The notes beneath the pieces are model-generated. The model was not told the DNA's origin. It searched no databases and saw only the letters and a list, made by a program, of their open reading frames with translations. Both the position numbers and the translations under genes were made by a program. A stretch of DNA of 64,000 nucleotides from Reichenbachiella faecimaris. Lineage in GTDB: Bacteria; Bacteroidota; Bacteroidia; Cytophagales; Cyclobacteriaceae. The stretch lies in NCBI RefSeq assembly GCF_900176375.1, contig NZ_FWYF01000002.1, positions 408,161 through 472,160 of the forward strand, given 5' to 3'. This document shows positions 50,260 to 58,934 of this stretch, in pieces; positions within the stretch are counted from its first letter, which is position 1; each line of letters opens with the position of its first letter.

Positions 50260-50291
50260 CTTGGTCTACTTTTACAAAAATTTTAAATTGG
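50260..50291 (+). promoter_or_regulatory. Candidate promoter of the hydroxyproline operon
   Basis: A CTTG box (50260-50263) and TAAATTGG (50284-50291) are separated by 20 bases, close to the Bacteroidota pattern TTTG-N19/20-TAnnTTTG, with one mismatch in each box. A transcript from here would have a leader of about 80 bases before the ATG at 50379. Confidence 0.5.
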
Positions 50292-50378
50292 AATAGGAAG
50301 TCAACAAATCAGCTGGGTACAGCCTTGTTTCCCCTGATTGACTCTAATTGACCTAAGGATATTTTAAACAGTAAAGAC

Positions 50379-51299
50379 ATGAAAATTAATTGGCAAGGCG
50401 TATACCCCGCAATTACCACCAAGTTCGATCAAAACGACAATCTTGATTTAGACGCCTTCAAAAAGAACCTTGAAGTCCAACTCGCCTCAGGCATTCATGG
50501 TGTCATCTTAGGCGGTACCTTGGGCGAAGCCAGTACCCTCACAGAGGAAGAAAAAGATCAGTTGATCAAAACTACTATTGAAGTGACTAAAGGGGACATC
50601 CCTGTGGTGATCAATATTGCCGAACAAAGCACCAGAGGAGCGATAGCAGCCGCCAAAAGAGCCGAAAGCAACGGCGCCAATGGACTCATGCTTTTGCCTC
50701 CAATGAGATATAAAGCAGATGACAGAGAAACGGTAGAGTACTTCAAAGCGGTAGCGGCTTCCACGTCTCTCCCAATTATGATTTACAACAATCCTGTTGA
50801 CTATAAGATTGAAGTAACCATAGACATGTTTGAAGAATTGGCTCCAATAGCCAATATTCAAGCCATCAAAGAATCAACTAGAGATGTGACAAACGTCACT
50901 CGTTTGAAAAGCAAATTTGGCGATAGATACGCTGTTCTTTGCGGGGTAGACACTTTAGCCGTTGAGACTTTGGTCAATGGCGCTGACGGATGGGTTGGCG
51001 GATTGGTATGCGCCTTCCCTGCTGAAACTGTCGCTATTTATGAATTGATGAAAGCAGGTCGAATCGAGGAGGCTGTAGCCATCAACCGTTGGTTTATGCC
51101 ATTGTGCGAATTGGATTTGCATCCAAAATTGGTACAATACATCAAGCTAGCCGAAGTAGCAGCAGGTATTGGCACAGAGCATGTAAGAGCACCACGTTTG
51201 CCACTGATAGGTAAAGAAAGAGAAGAAGTACTGGCCATCATTGATGCTGGCATCAAATCGAGACCAGTACTCCCTGATTACAAGGCGTTAGCTGTTTAA
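50379..51299 (+). CDS. DapA-family enzyme, probable 1-pyrroline-4-hydroxy-2-carboxylate deaminase
   Basis: The 306-residue TIM-barrel protein has GGTLGEASTLTEEEK, the Tyr in MIYNNPVDYK and the Schiff-base Lys in IKESTRD, all hallmarks of the DHDPS/NAL superfamily. True DapA would be a biosynthetic gene; here it is the first gene of a hydroxyproline cluster, where a DapA-like enzyme deaminates 1-pyrroline-4-hydroxy-2-carboxylate to 2-oxoglutarate semialdehyde. That semialdehyde is the substrate of the next gene. The function is inferred from family plus context. Confidence 0.85.
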   Translation: MKINWQGVYPAITTKFDQNDNLDLDAFKKNLEVQLASGIHGVILGGTLGEASTLTEEEKDQLIKTTIEVTKGDIPVVINIAEQSTRGAIAAAKRAESNGANGLMLLPPMRYKADDRETVEYFKAVAASTSLPIMIYNNPVDYKIEVTIDMFEELAPIANIQAIKESTRDVTNVTRLKSKFGDRYAVLCGVDTLAVETLVNGADGWVGGLVCAFPAETVAIYELMKAGRIEEAVAINRWFMPLCELDLHPKLVQYIKLAEVAAGIGTEHVRAPRLPLIGKEREEVLAIIDAGIKSRPVLPDYKALAV

Positions 51300-51316
51300 T
51301 ATAATAAAGATAAAAC

Positions 51317-51409
51317 CGTCATTGCGAGCGAAGCGCTACGCTTTAGTCAAGCAATCTTAGCCCCTTTTAAAAGAATGAGATTACTTCGTCGCTCCTCCTC
51401 GCAATGACG
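51317..51409. repeat. CGTCATTGCGAG...CTCGCAATGACG palindromic repeat
   Basis: CGTCATTGCGAG (51317-51328) is the exact reverse complement of CTCGCAATGACG (51398-51409). Inside, GCAATC and GATTAC would extend the fold with one mismatch. It fills the 135-base gap between the deaminase and semialdehyde dehydrogenase genes. Very similar palindromes occur in many bacterial genomes, from memory. Confidence 0.8.
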
Positions 51410-51434
51410 TTGTAAATATTTAAAACATTACCCC

Positions 51435-53015
51435 ATGCACGGAAACAACAGGATAGGATTCGAATTATCAGACAAAGGAACAGCCACACTGCAATCTTTT
51501 AACCCCGCCAAGGCAGAAACCAGAGCAGGCAAATTCAAAGGAGCTACCTCAGAGGATATTGAGGCTGCCATGACAAAAGCAAAAATTGCTTTCGATAGCT
51601 ACAGTCAAACCTCTCCTGAAAAAAGGGCTCAGTTTTTAGAAGCTATAGCTGATGAAATCCTGAACCTTGGTGATGAGCTTGTGCATGCGGCCATGGAAGA
51701 ATCTGCATTACCTGAGGGGCGAATTGTTGGCGAGCGTGGCCGAACTATGGGACAATTAAAATTATTCGCTTCCCTCCTGAGAGACGGGGTTTGGGTAGAA
51801 GCCACGATTGACACCGCCCAGCCTAGCCGCGAACCTTTGCCAAAGCCTGACATCAGAAAAATGCTCAGACCCATTGGACCTGTAGTTGTCTTTACGGCCA
51901 GTAATTTTCCTTTGGCTTTCTCTACAGCTGGTGGTGATACGGCCTCTGCATTAGCTTCTGGCTGTCCTGTCGTAGTCAAAGCACATAACTCTCATTTGCA
52001 AACTAATGAATTAGTATCTGACGCGATTGCCAGGGCAGCTGAAAAAACGGGAATGCCAGATGGTGTTTATTCCTCTTTGGCTGGAGAAGGATTTGAGTTA
52101 GGAACTACATTGGTTAAACATCCAAATACAAAAGCCGTCGCCTTCACAGGTTCTTTGGATGGTGGTATGGCACTTTACAAAATGGCCATAGAAAGAGATG
52201 AACCCATTCCAGTTTTCGCTGAAATGGGAAGCATCAATCCTGTGATCTTCTTACCAGAAAAACTAAAAGCTGAAACCAACGATCTAGCCAAAACTTATGC
52301 GGGATCAATCACCTTAGGTGTAGGTCAGTTTTGTACCAATCCAGGGTTACTGATAGGGCTCGAAAGTCGAGAATTGGACCAGTTTTGTGAAACATTGGCT
52401 CATGAAATCACAACAAGTGCAGCAGCAACCATGCTCAACGAAGGAATTGCCAATAGCTTTTCCAAAAACAAAGAAACTTCATTAACCCAAAACGGAGTAA
52501 AATTAATTAGTTCGAATAATGTGGAAACCCCTCGCAATGGCGCTAACGCTGCCGTCGCGAGGGTATCTGCCACAGACTTCCTGAGCAATCCTAATTTGCA
52601 ACATGAAGTATTTGGCCCTTACTCCTTGATTGTCACATGCAGGGATCAATCTCAGTTAGATGAAGTCATTACACAGCTCAGTGGGCAATTAACCATTACT
52701 TTCATGGGCAATGAAAATGATTTGAAAACATTTGAAAAACAGATTCATTCAGCTGAAAAAAAGACAGGACGCTTGATTTACAATGGCGTGCCTACAGGCG
52801 TGGAAGTTTGCTCTTCCATGCAGCATGGAGGGCCATTTCCGGCAGCCACTGATAGCAGATTTACTTCTGTAGGATCTGATGCCATCAAAAGATTTGCAAG
52901 ACCCGTCTCTTATCAAAACGCACCTCAGTTTTTGTTGCCTGACGAACTGAAAAACGAAAACCCCAATGGTATCTGGCGAAGTGTAGATGGCATCTGGACA
53001 AATAATGGTGTATGA
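51435..53015 (+). CDS. 2-oxoglutarate semialdehyde dehydrogenase (aldehyde dehydrogenase family)
   Basis: The 526-residue protein belongs to the NADP-type aldehyde dehydrogenase subgroup: VVFTASNFPLAFSTAGGDTA near the cofactor site, AFTGSLDGG, the general base Glu in AEMGSINPV and the catalytic Cys300 in VGQFCTNPG. This subgroup includes alpha-ketoglutaric semialdehyde dehydrogenases of hydroxyproline and sugar-acid pathways. It would complete conversion of hydroxyproline to 2-oxoglutarate. Its stop overlaps the next start (TATGA). Confidence 0.88.
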   Translation: MHGNNRIGFELSDKGTATLQSFNPAKAETRAGKFKGATSEDIEAAMTKAKIAFDSYSQTSPEKRAQFLEAIADEILNLGDELVHAAMEESALPEGRIVGERGRTMGQLKLFASLLRDGVWVEATIDTAQPSREPLPKPDIRKMLRPIGPVVVFTASNFPLAFSTAGGDTASALASGCPVVVKAHNSHLQTNELVSDAIARAAEKTGMPDGVYSSLAGEGFELGTTLVKHPNTKAVAFTGSLDGGMALYKMAIERDEPIPVFAEMGSINPVIFLPEKLKAETNDLAKTYAGSITLGVGQFCTNPGLLIGLESRELDQFCETLAHEITTSAAATMLNEGIANSFSKNKETSLTQNGVKLISSNNVETPRNGANAAVARVSATDFLSNPNLQHEVFGPYSLIVTCRDQSQLDEVITQLSGQLTITFMGNENDLKTFEKQIHSAEKKTGRLIYNGVPTGVEVCSSMQHGGPFPAATDSRFTSVGSDAIKRFARPVSYQNAPQFLLPDELKNENPNGIWRSVDGIWTNNGV

Positions 53016-53959
53016 AATACATAGAGGCAGAGGAACTAGAGCAGCTACTAAACTATGACGAATTGATTCCAAAGATCAATGAGGCATTTGCTCAGGATTA
53101 CAATATCCCCATGCGGCACCATCATCAATACCCAAATCCAAAAGAGGGAATGGAGTCTACTCTACTCCTTATGCCTGCTTGGGACAATGGTGAAAATCTA
53201 GGGGTGAAAATCGTGAATGTATCGCCTCATAATACTAAACACAATCTTCCATCCATTCAGGGGCTTTACATCTATTTCGACTTGCAAACTGGTACACCCA
53301 AGGCTTTGATGGATGCTAAAAAATTAACTGCCAAACGAACAGCTGCTGCCTCAGCTTTAGCCTCAAAATATTTATCCAGAAAAGACAGCCAGACACTTCT
53401 GGTTATTGGCACAGGAACACTATCTACAGAGTTGATCCAGGCCCATTGTTCTGTTCGTCCGATTACCCAAGTTTTGGTTTGGGGAAGATCAGCAAGCAAA
53501 GCGCAACATGTAATTGATTCTATTTCAATCTCTGGAGTAGCTATGAAAACTGTTTCATTGATTGAAGAAGGGATGAAACAAGCAGACATCATCAGCTGTG
53601 CCACACTCAGTCCTACCGCGTTAGTTTTCGGCAAGTATTTGAAACCTGGACAGCATCTGGATATGATTGGTGCCTACAAACCCGACATGCGCGAAATGGA
53701 CGACGAAGTATTGGCTAAAGCTGAAGTGTATGTGGATAGTATGGCAGGAGCCACTAAAGAAACAGGTGACTTGGCCATTCCAATTGCTAAGGGTACATTT
53801 AAAATGGAAGACATCAAGGCTGATTTATTTGAACTGGCTCAAGGCAAAAAAGAAGTAAAGCGAGCACAAGAAACAATTACCTGTTTCAAATCAGTAGGTC
53901 ATGCCTTAGAAGATTTGGCGACTGCTACCTTGGCCTTTGATAAATCTCAAAACAACTAA
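53012..53959 (+). CDS. Ornithine cyclodeaminase family, probable 1-pyrroline-2-carboxylate reductase
   Basis: A 315-residue ornithine cyclodeaminase/mu-crystallin family protein with a nucleotide-binding loop VIGTGTLSTELIQAH, an LVWGRSASKAQ segment and a DMIGAYKPDMREMDDE stretch that contains the conserved Asp. Family members in hydroxyproline clusters reduce 1-pyrroline-2-carboxylate to L-proline, the product of trans-3-hydroxyproline dehydratase. The Cys/Thr dehydratase paralogue three genes downstream (56431) supplies that substrate, which supports this reading over true ornithine cyclodeaminase. It overlaps the dehydrogenase gene by 4 bases. Confidence 0.82.
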   Translation: MKYIEAEELEQLLNYDELIPKINEAFAQDYNIPMRHHHQYPNPKEGMESTLLLMPAWDNGENLGVKIVNVSPHNTKHNLPSIQGLYIYFDLQTGTPKALMDAKKLTAKRTAAASALASKYLSRKDSQTLLVIGTGTLSTELIQAHCSVRPITQVLVWGRSASKAQHVIDSISISGVAMKTVSLIEEGMKQADIISCATLSPTALVFGKYLKPGQHLDMIGAYKPDMREMDDEVLAKAEVYVDSMAGATKETGDLAIPIAKGTFKMEDIKADLFELAQGKKEVKRAQETITCFKSVGHALEDLATATLAFDKSQNN

Positions 53960-53962
53960 CGC

Positions 53963-54964
53963 ATGTCTAGAAAAACCTTTTTTTGTGTAGATGCTCATAC
54001 CTGTGGTAACCCAGTGAGGGTGGTCGCTGGAGGAGGACCCAATCTGATGGGTGCTAATATGAGTGAAAAACGACAGCATTTTCTCAAGGACTACGATTGG
54101 ATTCGAACGGGTTTGATGTTCGAACCACGCGGTCATGATATGATGTCGGGCAGCATTCTCTTCCCCCCTTCTAATCCTCAGAACGATGCAGGTGTTCTTT
54201 TTATAGAAACCAGTGGCTGCTTACCCATGTGCGGACACGGCACGATTGGTACTGTGACTATTGCTATTGAGGAAGGGTTGATTACACCTAAAGAAACTGG
54301 TAAATTAAGGTTAGAAACACCTGCGGGATTGGTTCTAGTAGAATATTTACAAGAAGGGAAAAAAGTGAAATGGGTGAAATTGATAAATGTCAAATCTTAC
54401 TTAGCTGCTGAAAACCTGACCATTGAAAGTAACGACTTAGGGGAGCTCACTTTCGAAGTAGCCTATGGTGGAAACTTTTATGCCATAGTAGATCCACAGA
54501 AAAATTTCGAAGGCGTACATAAAACTACTGCTGGAGATTTGATCAGGTGGAGTCAAGAGCTCCGCAATAAAATCAACGACAAGTACGAGTTTGTGCATCC
54601 AGAAAATGACACCATACGAGGACTATCCCACATGCTCTGGACTGGCGATCCCATAGACCCCACTTCAACTGCAAGAAATGCCGTATTCTATGGAGATAAA
54701 GCCATTGATCGTTCGCCATGTGGCACAGGCACCTCCGCTCGCCTGGCCCAATGGCACGCCAAAGGAAAGTTAAAAACAGGTGAAGAATTTGTGCACGAGA
54801 GTTACATAGGCTCTAAATTTATTGGGAGAGTCGTAGAAGAAACTACTTTGGGAGATAAACCAGCAATTATACCTAGTATTCAAGGTTGGGCACAGGTGAC
54901 CGGGTACAACAACATTATCATTGATGATGATGATCCGTATGCTCATGGGTTTCAGGTGATCTAG
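53963..54964 (+). CDS. 4-hydroxyproline 2-epimerase (proline racemase family)
   Basis: The 333-residue proline-racemase fold protein carries both catalytic cysteines, Cys90 in PMCGHGTIG and Cys253 in DRSPCGTGTS. With two cysteines the enzyme is a racemase or epimerase, and in this context it should convert trans-4-hydroxy-L-proline to cis-4-hydroxy-D-proline, the substrate of the flavin dehydrogenase that follows. It starts 3 bases after the reductase gene. The early DAHTCGNPVRVV segment is the substrate-binding start typical of the family. Confidence 0.9.
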   Translation: MSRKTFFCVDAHTCGNPVRVVAGGGPNLMGANMSEKRQHFLKDYDWIRTGLMFEPRGHDMMSGSILFPPSNPQNDAGVLFIETSGCLPMCGHGTIGTVTIAIEEGLITPKETGKLRLETPAGLVLVEYLQEGKKVKWVKLINVKSYLAAENLTIESNDLGELTFEVAYGGNFYAIVDPQKNFEGVHKTTAGDLIRWSQELRNKINDKYEFVHPENDTIRGLSHMLWTGDPIDPTSTARNAVFYGDKAIDRSPCGTGTSARLAQWHAKGKLKTGEEFVHESYIGSKFIGRVVEETTLGDKPAIIPSIQGWAQVTGYNNIIIDDDDPYAHGFQVI

Positions 54965-54967
54965 ACG

Positions 54968-55006
54968 ATGAATAAATCAATGGAAATTAAATTACTAAAT
55001 CATTGA
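54968..55006 (+). other. 12-codon mini-frame coupled to the TTG start
   Basis: An ATG at 54968 opens a 12-codon frame whose TGA (55004-55006) overlaps the TTG start of the flavoprotein gene at 55003. It could be a leader peptide that hands ribosomes to the TTG start, or chance. No protein function is implied. Confidence 0.3.
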
Positions 55007-56247
55007 AAATAGCAATAGTAGGCAGCGGAATGATCGGACTCTGTTCGGCATATTATCTGAACAAACAGGGGTATGAAGTCACTGTCATAGATGAAGGTGA
55101 TGGATCTAACAATTGTTCATTTGGAAATGCTGGATTTTTCAGCCCCAGCCACATGGTGCCACTGGCTTCGCCAGGAATCGTTGCCCAAGGACTAAAATGG
55201 ATGACAAACCCTGAAAGCCCGTTTTACATCAAACCAAGTCTTGATGTAAATCTTGCCAAATGGAGCTGGCAGTTCTTTAGGGCATCTACAAAAAAGAGGG
55301 TCAACCAGGCTGTACCCATTCTAAATCAAATGCTGATGGAGAGTCGGACATTGATTGAGGAGATTTTGGCCAACACTAAAATTGATGCTGGGTTCGACAA
55401 CAAAGGCCTGTTGATGTATTGCAAGTCCCAGCATGTGCTGGACGAAGAAGCAGAGATAGCCGAATTGGCAAGACAGTATGGACAGGCAGTAGATATACTT
55501 TCCTCGTCCCAGGCAGAAAAACTCAATCCTGGTTTCGAGATTGATACTGTGGGTGCCGTGCACTTTAAAAATGATGCTTGGTTTACACCCAACTCCTTCA
55601 TGAGCGGATTTCAACAATATCTGAAAACTCAGGGGGTAGCGTTTCAATTCAATACCAAGGTTCTTGACGCAGAAAAGAATCATGGACACATCAAGACCCT
55701 CCTTACGGAAAAGGGCAAAATAGAAGCAGATCAGTTTGTGATTGCGACTGGTTCCTGGACAGCTAAATTTTTGAAGCAATTGGGAATTAAAATTTTACTC
55801 CAAGGTGGAAAGGGCTACAGTTTTGAGGTGAAAGATACACCTGTCCTGCCAAAAACAGCCTCTATCCTAACTGAGGCACGCGTGGCGGTAACACCTATGC
55901 AACATGGCTTACGATTTGCAGGTACCATGGAAGTCAATGGGTTAGACCTTTCGATCAATCCCAGAAGAGTTTTAGGCATTCAAAAATCTATCCCTGATTA
56001 CTTTCCTCAATTCAATCAGGATTCTTTTGCAGATGTAAAACCATGGGCTGGACTAAGGCCGTGTTCTCCTGACGGGATGCCATATATCGGCAAAACCAAA
56101 AAATTTGACAACCTGATCGTAGCTACAGGACATGCCATGCTGGGTATTTCTCTAGGACCAGTTACTGGTCAGTTAGTCTGTGAAATTGCTCAGGAAAACA
56201 CACCACATCTGGATGATACTTTGCTGGCTGTAGAGCGATATAGTTAG
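55003..56247 (+). CDS. FAD-dependent D-amino-acid/D-hydroxyproline dehydrogenase
   Basis: The 414-residue DadA-type flavoprotein begins IAIVGSGMIGLCSAYYL (FAD-binding GxGxxG) and has GNAGFFSPSHMVPLASPG, VIATGSWTAKFLK and the C-terminal LRPCSPDGMPYIG and ATGHAMLGISLGP segments. It should oxidise cis-4-hydroxy-D-proline to 1-pyrroline-4-hydroxy-2-carboxylate. It starts at a TTG (55003); no in-frame ATG fits. That TTG overlaps the stop of a 12-codon frame starting at 54968, which could couple its translation. A membrane quinone or another carrier would accept electrons. Confidence 0.85.
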   Translation: MKIAIVGSGMIGLCSAYYLNKQGYEVTVIDEGDGSNNCSFGNAGFFSPSHMVPLASPGIVAQGLKWMTNPESPFYIKPSLDVNLAKWSWQFFRASTKKRVNQAVPILNQMLMESRTLIEEILANTKIDAGFDNKGLLMYCKSQHVLDEEAEIAELARQYGQAVDILSSSQAEKLNPGFEIDTVGAVHFKNDAWFTPNSFMSGFQQYLKTQGVAFQFNTKVLDAEKNHGHIKTLLTEKGKIEADQFVIATGSWTAKFLKQLGIKILLQGGKGYSFEVKDTPVLPKTASILTEARVAVTPMQHGLRFAGTMEVNGLDLSINPRRVLGIQKSIPDYFPQFNQDSFADVKPWAGLRPCSPDGMPYIGKTKKFDNLIVATGHAMLGISLGPVTGQLVCEIAQENTPHLDDTLLAVERYS

Positions 56248-56259
56248 ATCACCTCATTC

Positions 56260-56387
56260 GAAAATTTTTCTGTCCGAGGACGACGGTGTCGTAGGAGTTT
56301 TAAAATTTTCTAGCCTTTTTGCTTACTTTTTTGGCAATGAAAAAAGTAAGGGCCAGCCTGGCCTGAAGGCAATGTTTGATATGACAT
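56260..56387 (+). repeat. Multi-hairpin repeat, copy 2
   Basis: Outer stem GAAAATTTT (56260-56268) with AAAATTTTC (56302-56310); inner stem ACGAC (56280-56284) with GTCGT (56288-56292); conserved CTAGCCTTTTTG; then a perfect 11-bp hairpin CTTACTTTTTT (56322-56332) with AAAAAAGTAAG (56340-56350); and a GGCCAG/CTGGCC stem. It matches copy 1 at 24.66 kb in layout and in loop and linker blocks. It sits about 40-80 bases before the gene at 56431. Confidence 0.75.
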
Positions 56388-56430
56388 TGGAGCTAGATTA
56401 ACTCCATAACAATTAATACAAATATTGAAT

Positions 56431-57486
56431 ATGGATACTTACAAAAGATCTCTAGCCCACCAAACCTTCACCCCTCCCTCCGACTGGTTAAAAATCAAAA
56501 CCATAGATATGCACACAGGTGGGGAACCATTGAGAGTAATTCTAAGTGGACTACCCGAATTGAAAGGAAATAATGTACTAGAATACAGACGATTCATGAA
56601 AGAAAATCATGACCATCTTCGCACAGCACTCATGTATGAACCACGTGGTCATGCAGATATGTATGGGGGCATACTTGTTCCTCCAAATGACGATAGGGCA
56701 GATTTTGGCATTCTTTTTCTCCACAACGAAGGTTACAGTACCATGTGCGGTCATGCGACCATCGCCATAACCAAATTGGCTGTGGAAATGGGATGGGTGG
56801 AAAAAGTAGAACCCGTCACTAAAGTTGTTATTGACGCGCCATGTGGCCGACTTGAAAGCTTTGCTCGAATCAAAAACGGAGAAGTGGCATCTGTCTATTT
56901 TCATTGTGTGCCTTCTTTTGTAGTGGGGTTAAATTATGAAGTGGAAGTAGAAGAACTTGGGCTGATTCAGTACGACTTGGCCTACGGAGGAGCTTTTTAC
57001 GCCTACGTGGATGCTGACCAATATGGTATTAAAATGACCCCAGACAATTACCAACAATTGATAGGAAAAGGTACAGCCATCAAACAAGCAGTCATAAAAT
57101 CAAACGATCAAATCCATCATCCTTTTGAGCCAGACTTGAGTGAGCTCTATGGTACCATATTCACTGGAAAGTCTCACTCCAATCATATCGATTCTAGAAA
57201 TGTCTGCATCTTCGCTGCGGGAGAAGTAGATCGATCTCCTACAGGCTCTGGTGTGTCAGGTCGAATGGCCATTCATCATAAAAGAGGGGAGCTGAATGAT
57301 GGAGAATTTATGTCAATAGAAAGTATACTGGGTTCAGTTTTTATGGGTTCGGTTTACAAAGAAGAACAATATGGCTCCTTTGATGCTGTCATTCCCCAGG
57401 TGGAAGGCACAGCTCATATCACAGGACAAAATGAATTCCTGATAGACCCAAAAGATTCATTTAAAGAAGGTTTTCTTTTGAGGTGA
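56431..57486 (+). CDS. trans-3-hydroxy-L-proline dehydratase (proline racemase family)
   Basis: The 351-residue paralogue of the upstream epimerase has the first cysteine (Cys106 in TMCGHATIAI), but the second is threonine (Thr271 in DRSPTGSGVSG). In this superfamily the Cys/Thr combination marks trans-3-hydroxy-L-proline dehydratases, which make 1-pyrroline-2-carboxylate. The reductase at 53012 would then give L-proline. The ATG at 56431 is chosen; a TTG six bases upstream is in frame. The stop is only 5 bases from the opposing ATPase gene. Confidence 0.88.
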   Translation: MDTYKRSLAHQTFTPPSDWLKIKTIDMHTGGEPLRVILSGLPELKGNNVLEYRRFMKENHDHLRTALMYEPRGHADMYGGILVPPNDDRADFGILFLHNEGYSTMCGHATIAITKLAVEMGWVEKVEPVTKVVIDAPCGRLESFARIKNGEVASVYFHCVPSFVVGLNYEVEVEELGLIQYDLAYGGAFYAYVDADQYGIKMTPDNYQQLIGKGTAIKQAVIKSNDQIHHPFEPDLSELYGTIFTGKSHSNHIDSRNVCIFAAGEVDRSPTGSGVSGRMAIHHKRGELNDGEFMSIESILGSVFMGSVYKEEQYGSFDAVIPQVEGTAHITGQNEFLIDPKDSFKEGFLLR

Positions 57487-57491
57487 ATTTA

Positions 57492-58934
57492 TCAGGAAAA
57501 ACCTTGCTTAAGCCAAATGCTATTTCTACCAACTTCATATGCATACAAACTAGCGGGAACAAAATGGAAATCAATATTTTGATACTTTTTTACCTCGGTA
57601 ATGTCTATTGTCGTAATTTTTAGTTGACTAATTTTGTGCCTCTTACAAAAATGAATTGCACTTTTCAATTCATGTGGATTATCAACAAATCTATTAGACC
57701 ACTTAATCTCTAGACACATACTAAACTTTAATCCATCTGGCATATGCACAAGATCAACTTCTCCATTCTGCCATCTAGCATAGAACAGTTGAAAAAAGTA
57801 ATTATGCTGCCATTGCGAAAAAATGGCAGTTTCTACCATATTACCAATAAATTCATCTGAAATCTGTATTGGTGAAAAAAGTGCACTTCTTAATGATGGG
57901 TTAGTTAAGTACACTTTAAAAAAATTAGCTCTTTTAAACTTCTTCCCGTTCTGATCAATACGATGAATTGTTTTTATCAAAAATGCTGCCTCCAAATATC
58001 CTAAGTACTTTTTGATCGTATTTTTTGCAACTCCAGAATTAGAAGCGATTCCTTCTAAAGACATTTCATTCCCTGAATTGTAAGCTATATAGGTAAACAA
58101 GGAATTCAATTCTTGAATATCGCTTATACCATATAAACTAGGTAAGTCACGCATGAGCACCTTATCAATAATATCATTTCTTATATATCTTCCAGGGTCT
58201 GATTGTATCGTCTCAGATAGTGACACTTCGGGATAACCTCCGTAATTGATATAATCAATGAATTTTTCATTAAGTAAAACTATATCAGTCGGTTCATAGC
58301 TATTATACTCAATTTTGAACTCATCCGCATTTATAGTGTTTTCCTTCGCTTGAATAAGGTGATCATTATCTGTAAGTAGTAGAAACTCATGAAAAGTCAA
58401 AGGAGGCAACAAAAACTCAGTGAATCTTCCTGCTCCAGATTCCTGACTTTTAAGTTTCAACGCAGCCGCTGCCGAACCTGATACAATAAATTTGAAATTG
58501 TGATAAGAATCAACTAGAGACTTCAAATGCAATTCCCAATCCTTCAAATATTGGATTTCATCAAAGAATACATACAGCTCTTTGCTAACATCAAACTGAT
58601 GTAGGTCTATGTAAAGATTCAACAATTCCTCTAGGGCAATTCCATTATACAATGGAGTCTCTATGGAAAAGTAGCAAATTTGCTTTTGAGGGATTTCATT
58701 GCTTAATAATTCATCTATGGAGTGATAAAGCATTACAGTTTTTCCTACCCTTCTTGGTCCCATGAGTACCATAGCTCTTTTGACAGATCTTTCCAATACT
58801 AATGGGTGAAAGAGCTGAAAATATTCACGTCTTTTCATTTTTCCATAATAGTCATCAATTTTACCCGATGCCCACCATGGGTTTTCAAATTTCATCCTAG
58901 AAATGACCTGTTCCTGAGAAAATTTTATTGCCAT
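57492..58934 (-). CDS. ATP-binding protein with DUF4143-type C-terminal domain
   Basis: The 480-residue protein has an AAA-type ATPase part (MGPRRVGKTVMLYHSI at about residues 57-72, then a Walker B-like YVFFDEIQYL at about 125) and a C-terminal DUF4143 region with a winged-helix element (EGIASNSGVAKNTIKKYLG) and a nuclease-like ending, LEIKWSNRF. Such orphan ATPases are common and repeatedly gained in Bacteroidota; their job is unclear. It stands alone, is AT-rich, and converges on the hydroxyproline cluster. No toxin or partner gene is adjacent. Confidence 0.8.
   Translation of the reverse strand: MAIKFSQEQVISRMKFENPWWASGKIDDYYGKMKRREYFQLFHPLVLERSVKRAMVLMGPRRVGKTVMLYHSIDELLSNEIPQKQICYFSIETPLYNGIALEELLNLYIDLHQFDVSKELYVFFDEIQYLKDWELHLKSLVDSYHNFKFIVSGSAAAALKLKSQESGAGRFTEFLLPPLTFHEFLLLTDNDHLIQAKENTINADEFKIEYNSYEPTDIVLLNEKFIDYINYGGYPEVSLSETIQSDPGRYIRNDIIDKVLMRDLPSLYGISDIQELNSLFTYIAYNSGNEMSLEGIASNSGVAKNTIKKYLGYLEAAFLIKTIHRIDQNGKKFKRANFFKVYLTNPSLRSALFSPIQISDEFIGNMVETAIFSQWQHNYFFQLFYARWQNGEVDLVHMPDGLKFSMCLEIKWSNRFVDNPHELKSAIHFCKRHKISQLKITTIDITEVKKYQNIDFHFVPASLYAYEVGRNSIWLKQGFS

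Noticed and set aside
50379-51299. Biosynthetic DapA (dihydrodipicolinate synthase)
   Set aside because: The gene sits in a hydroxyproline catabolic operon next to a divergent regulator, and DapA-like deaminases are the expected enzyme there.
55321-55779. 152-codon open frame on the minus strand
   Set aside because: It lies wholly inside the FAD-dependent dehydrogenase gene on the other strand, and its translation shows no recognisable domain or signal.
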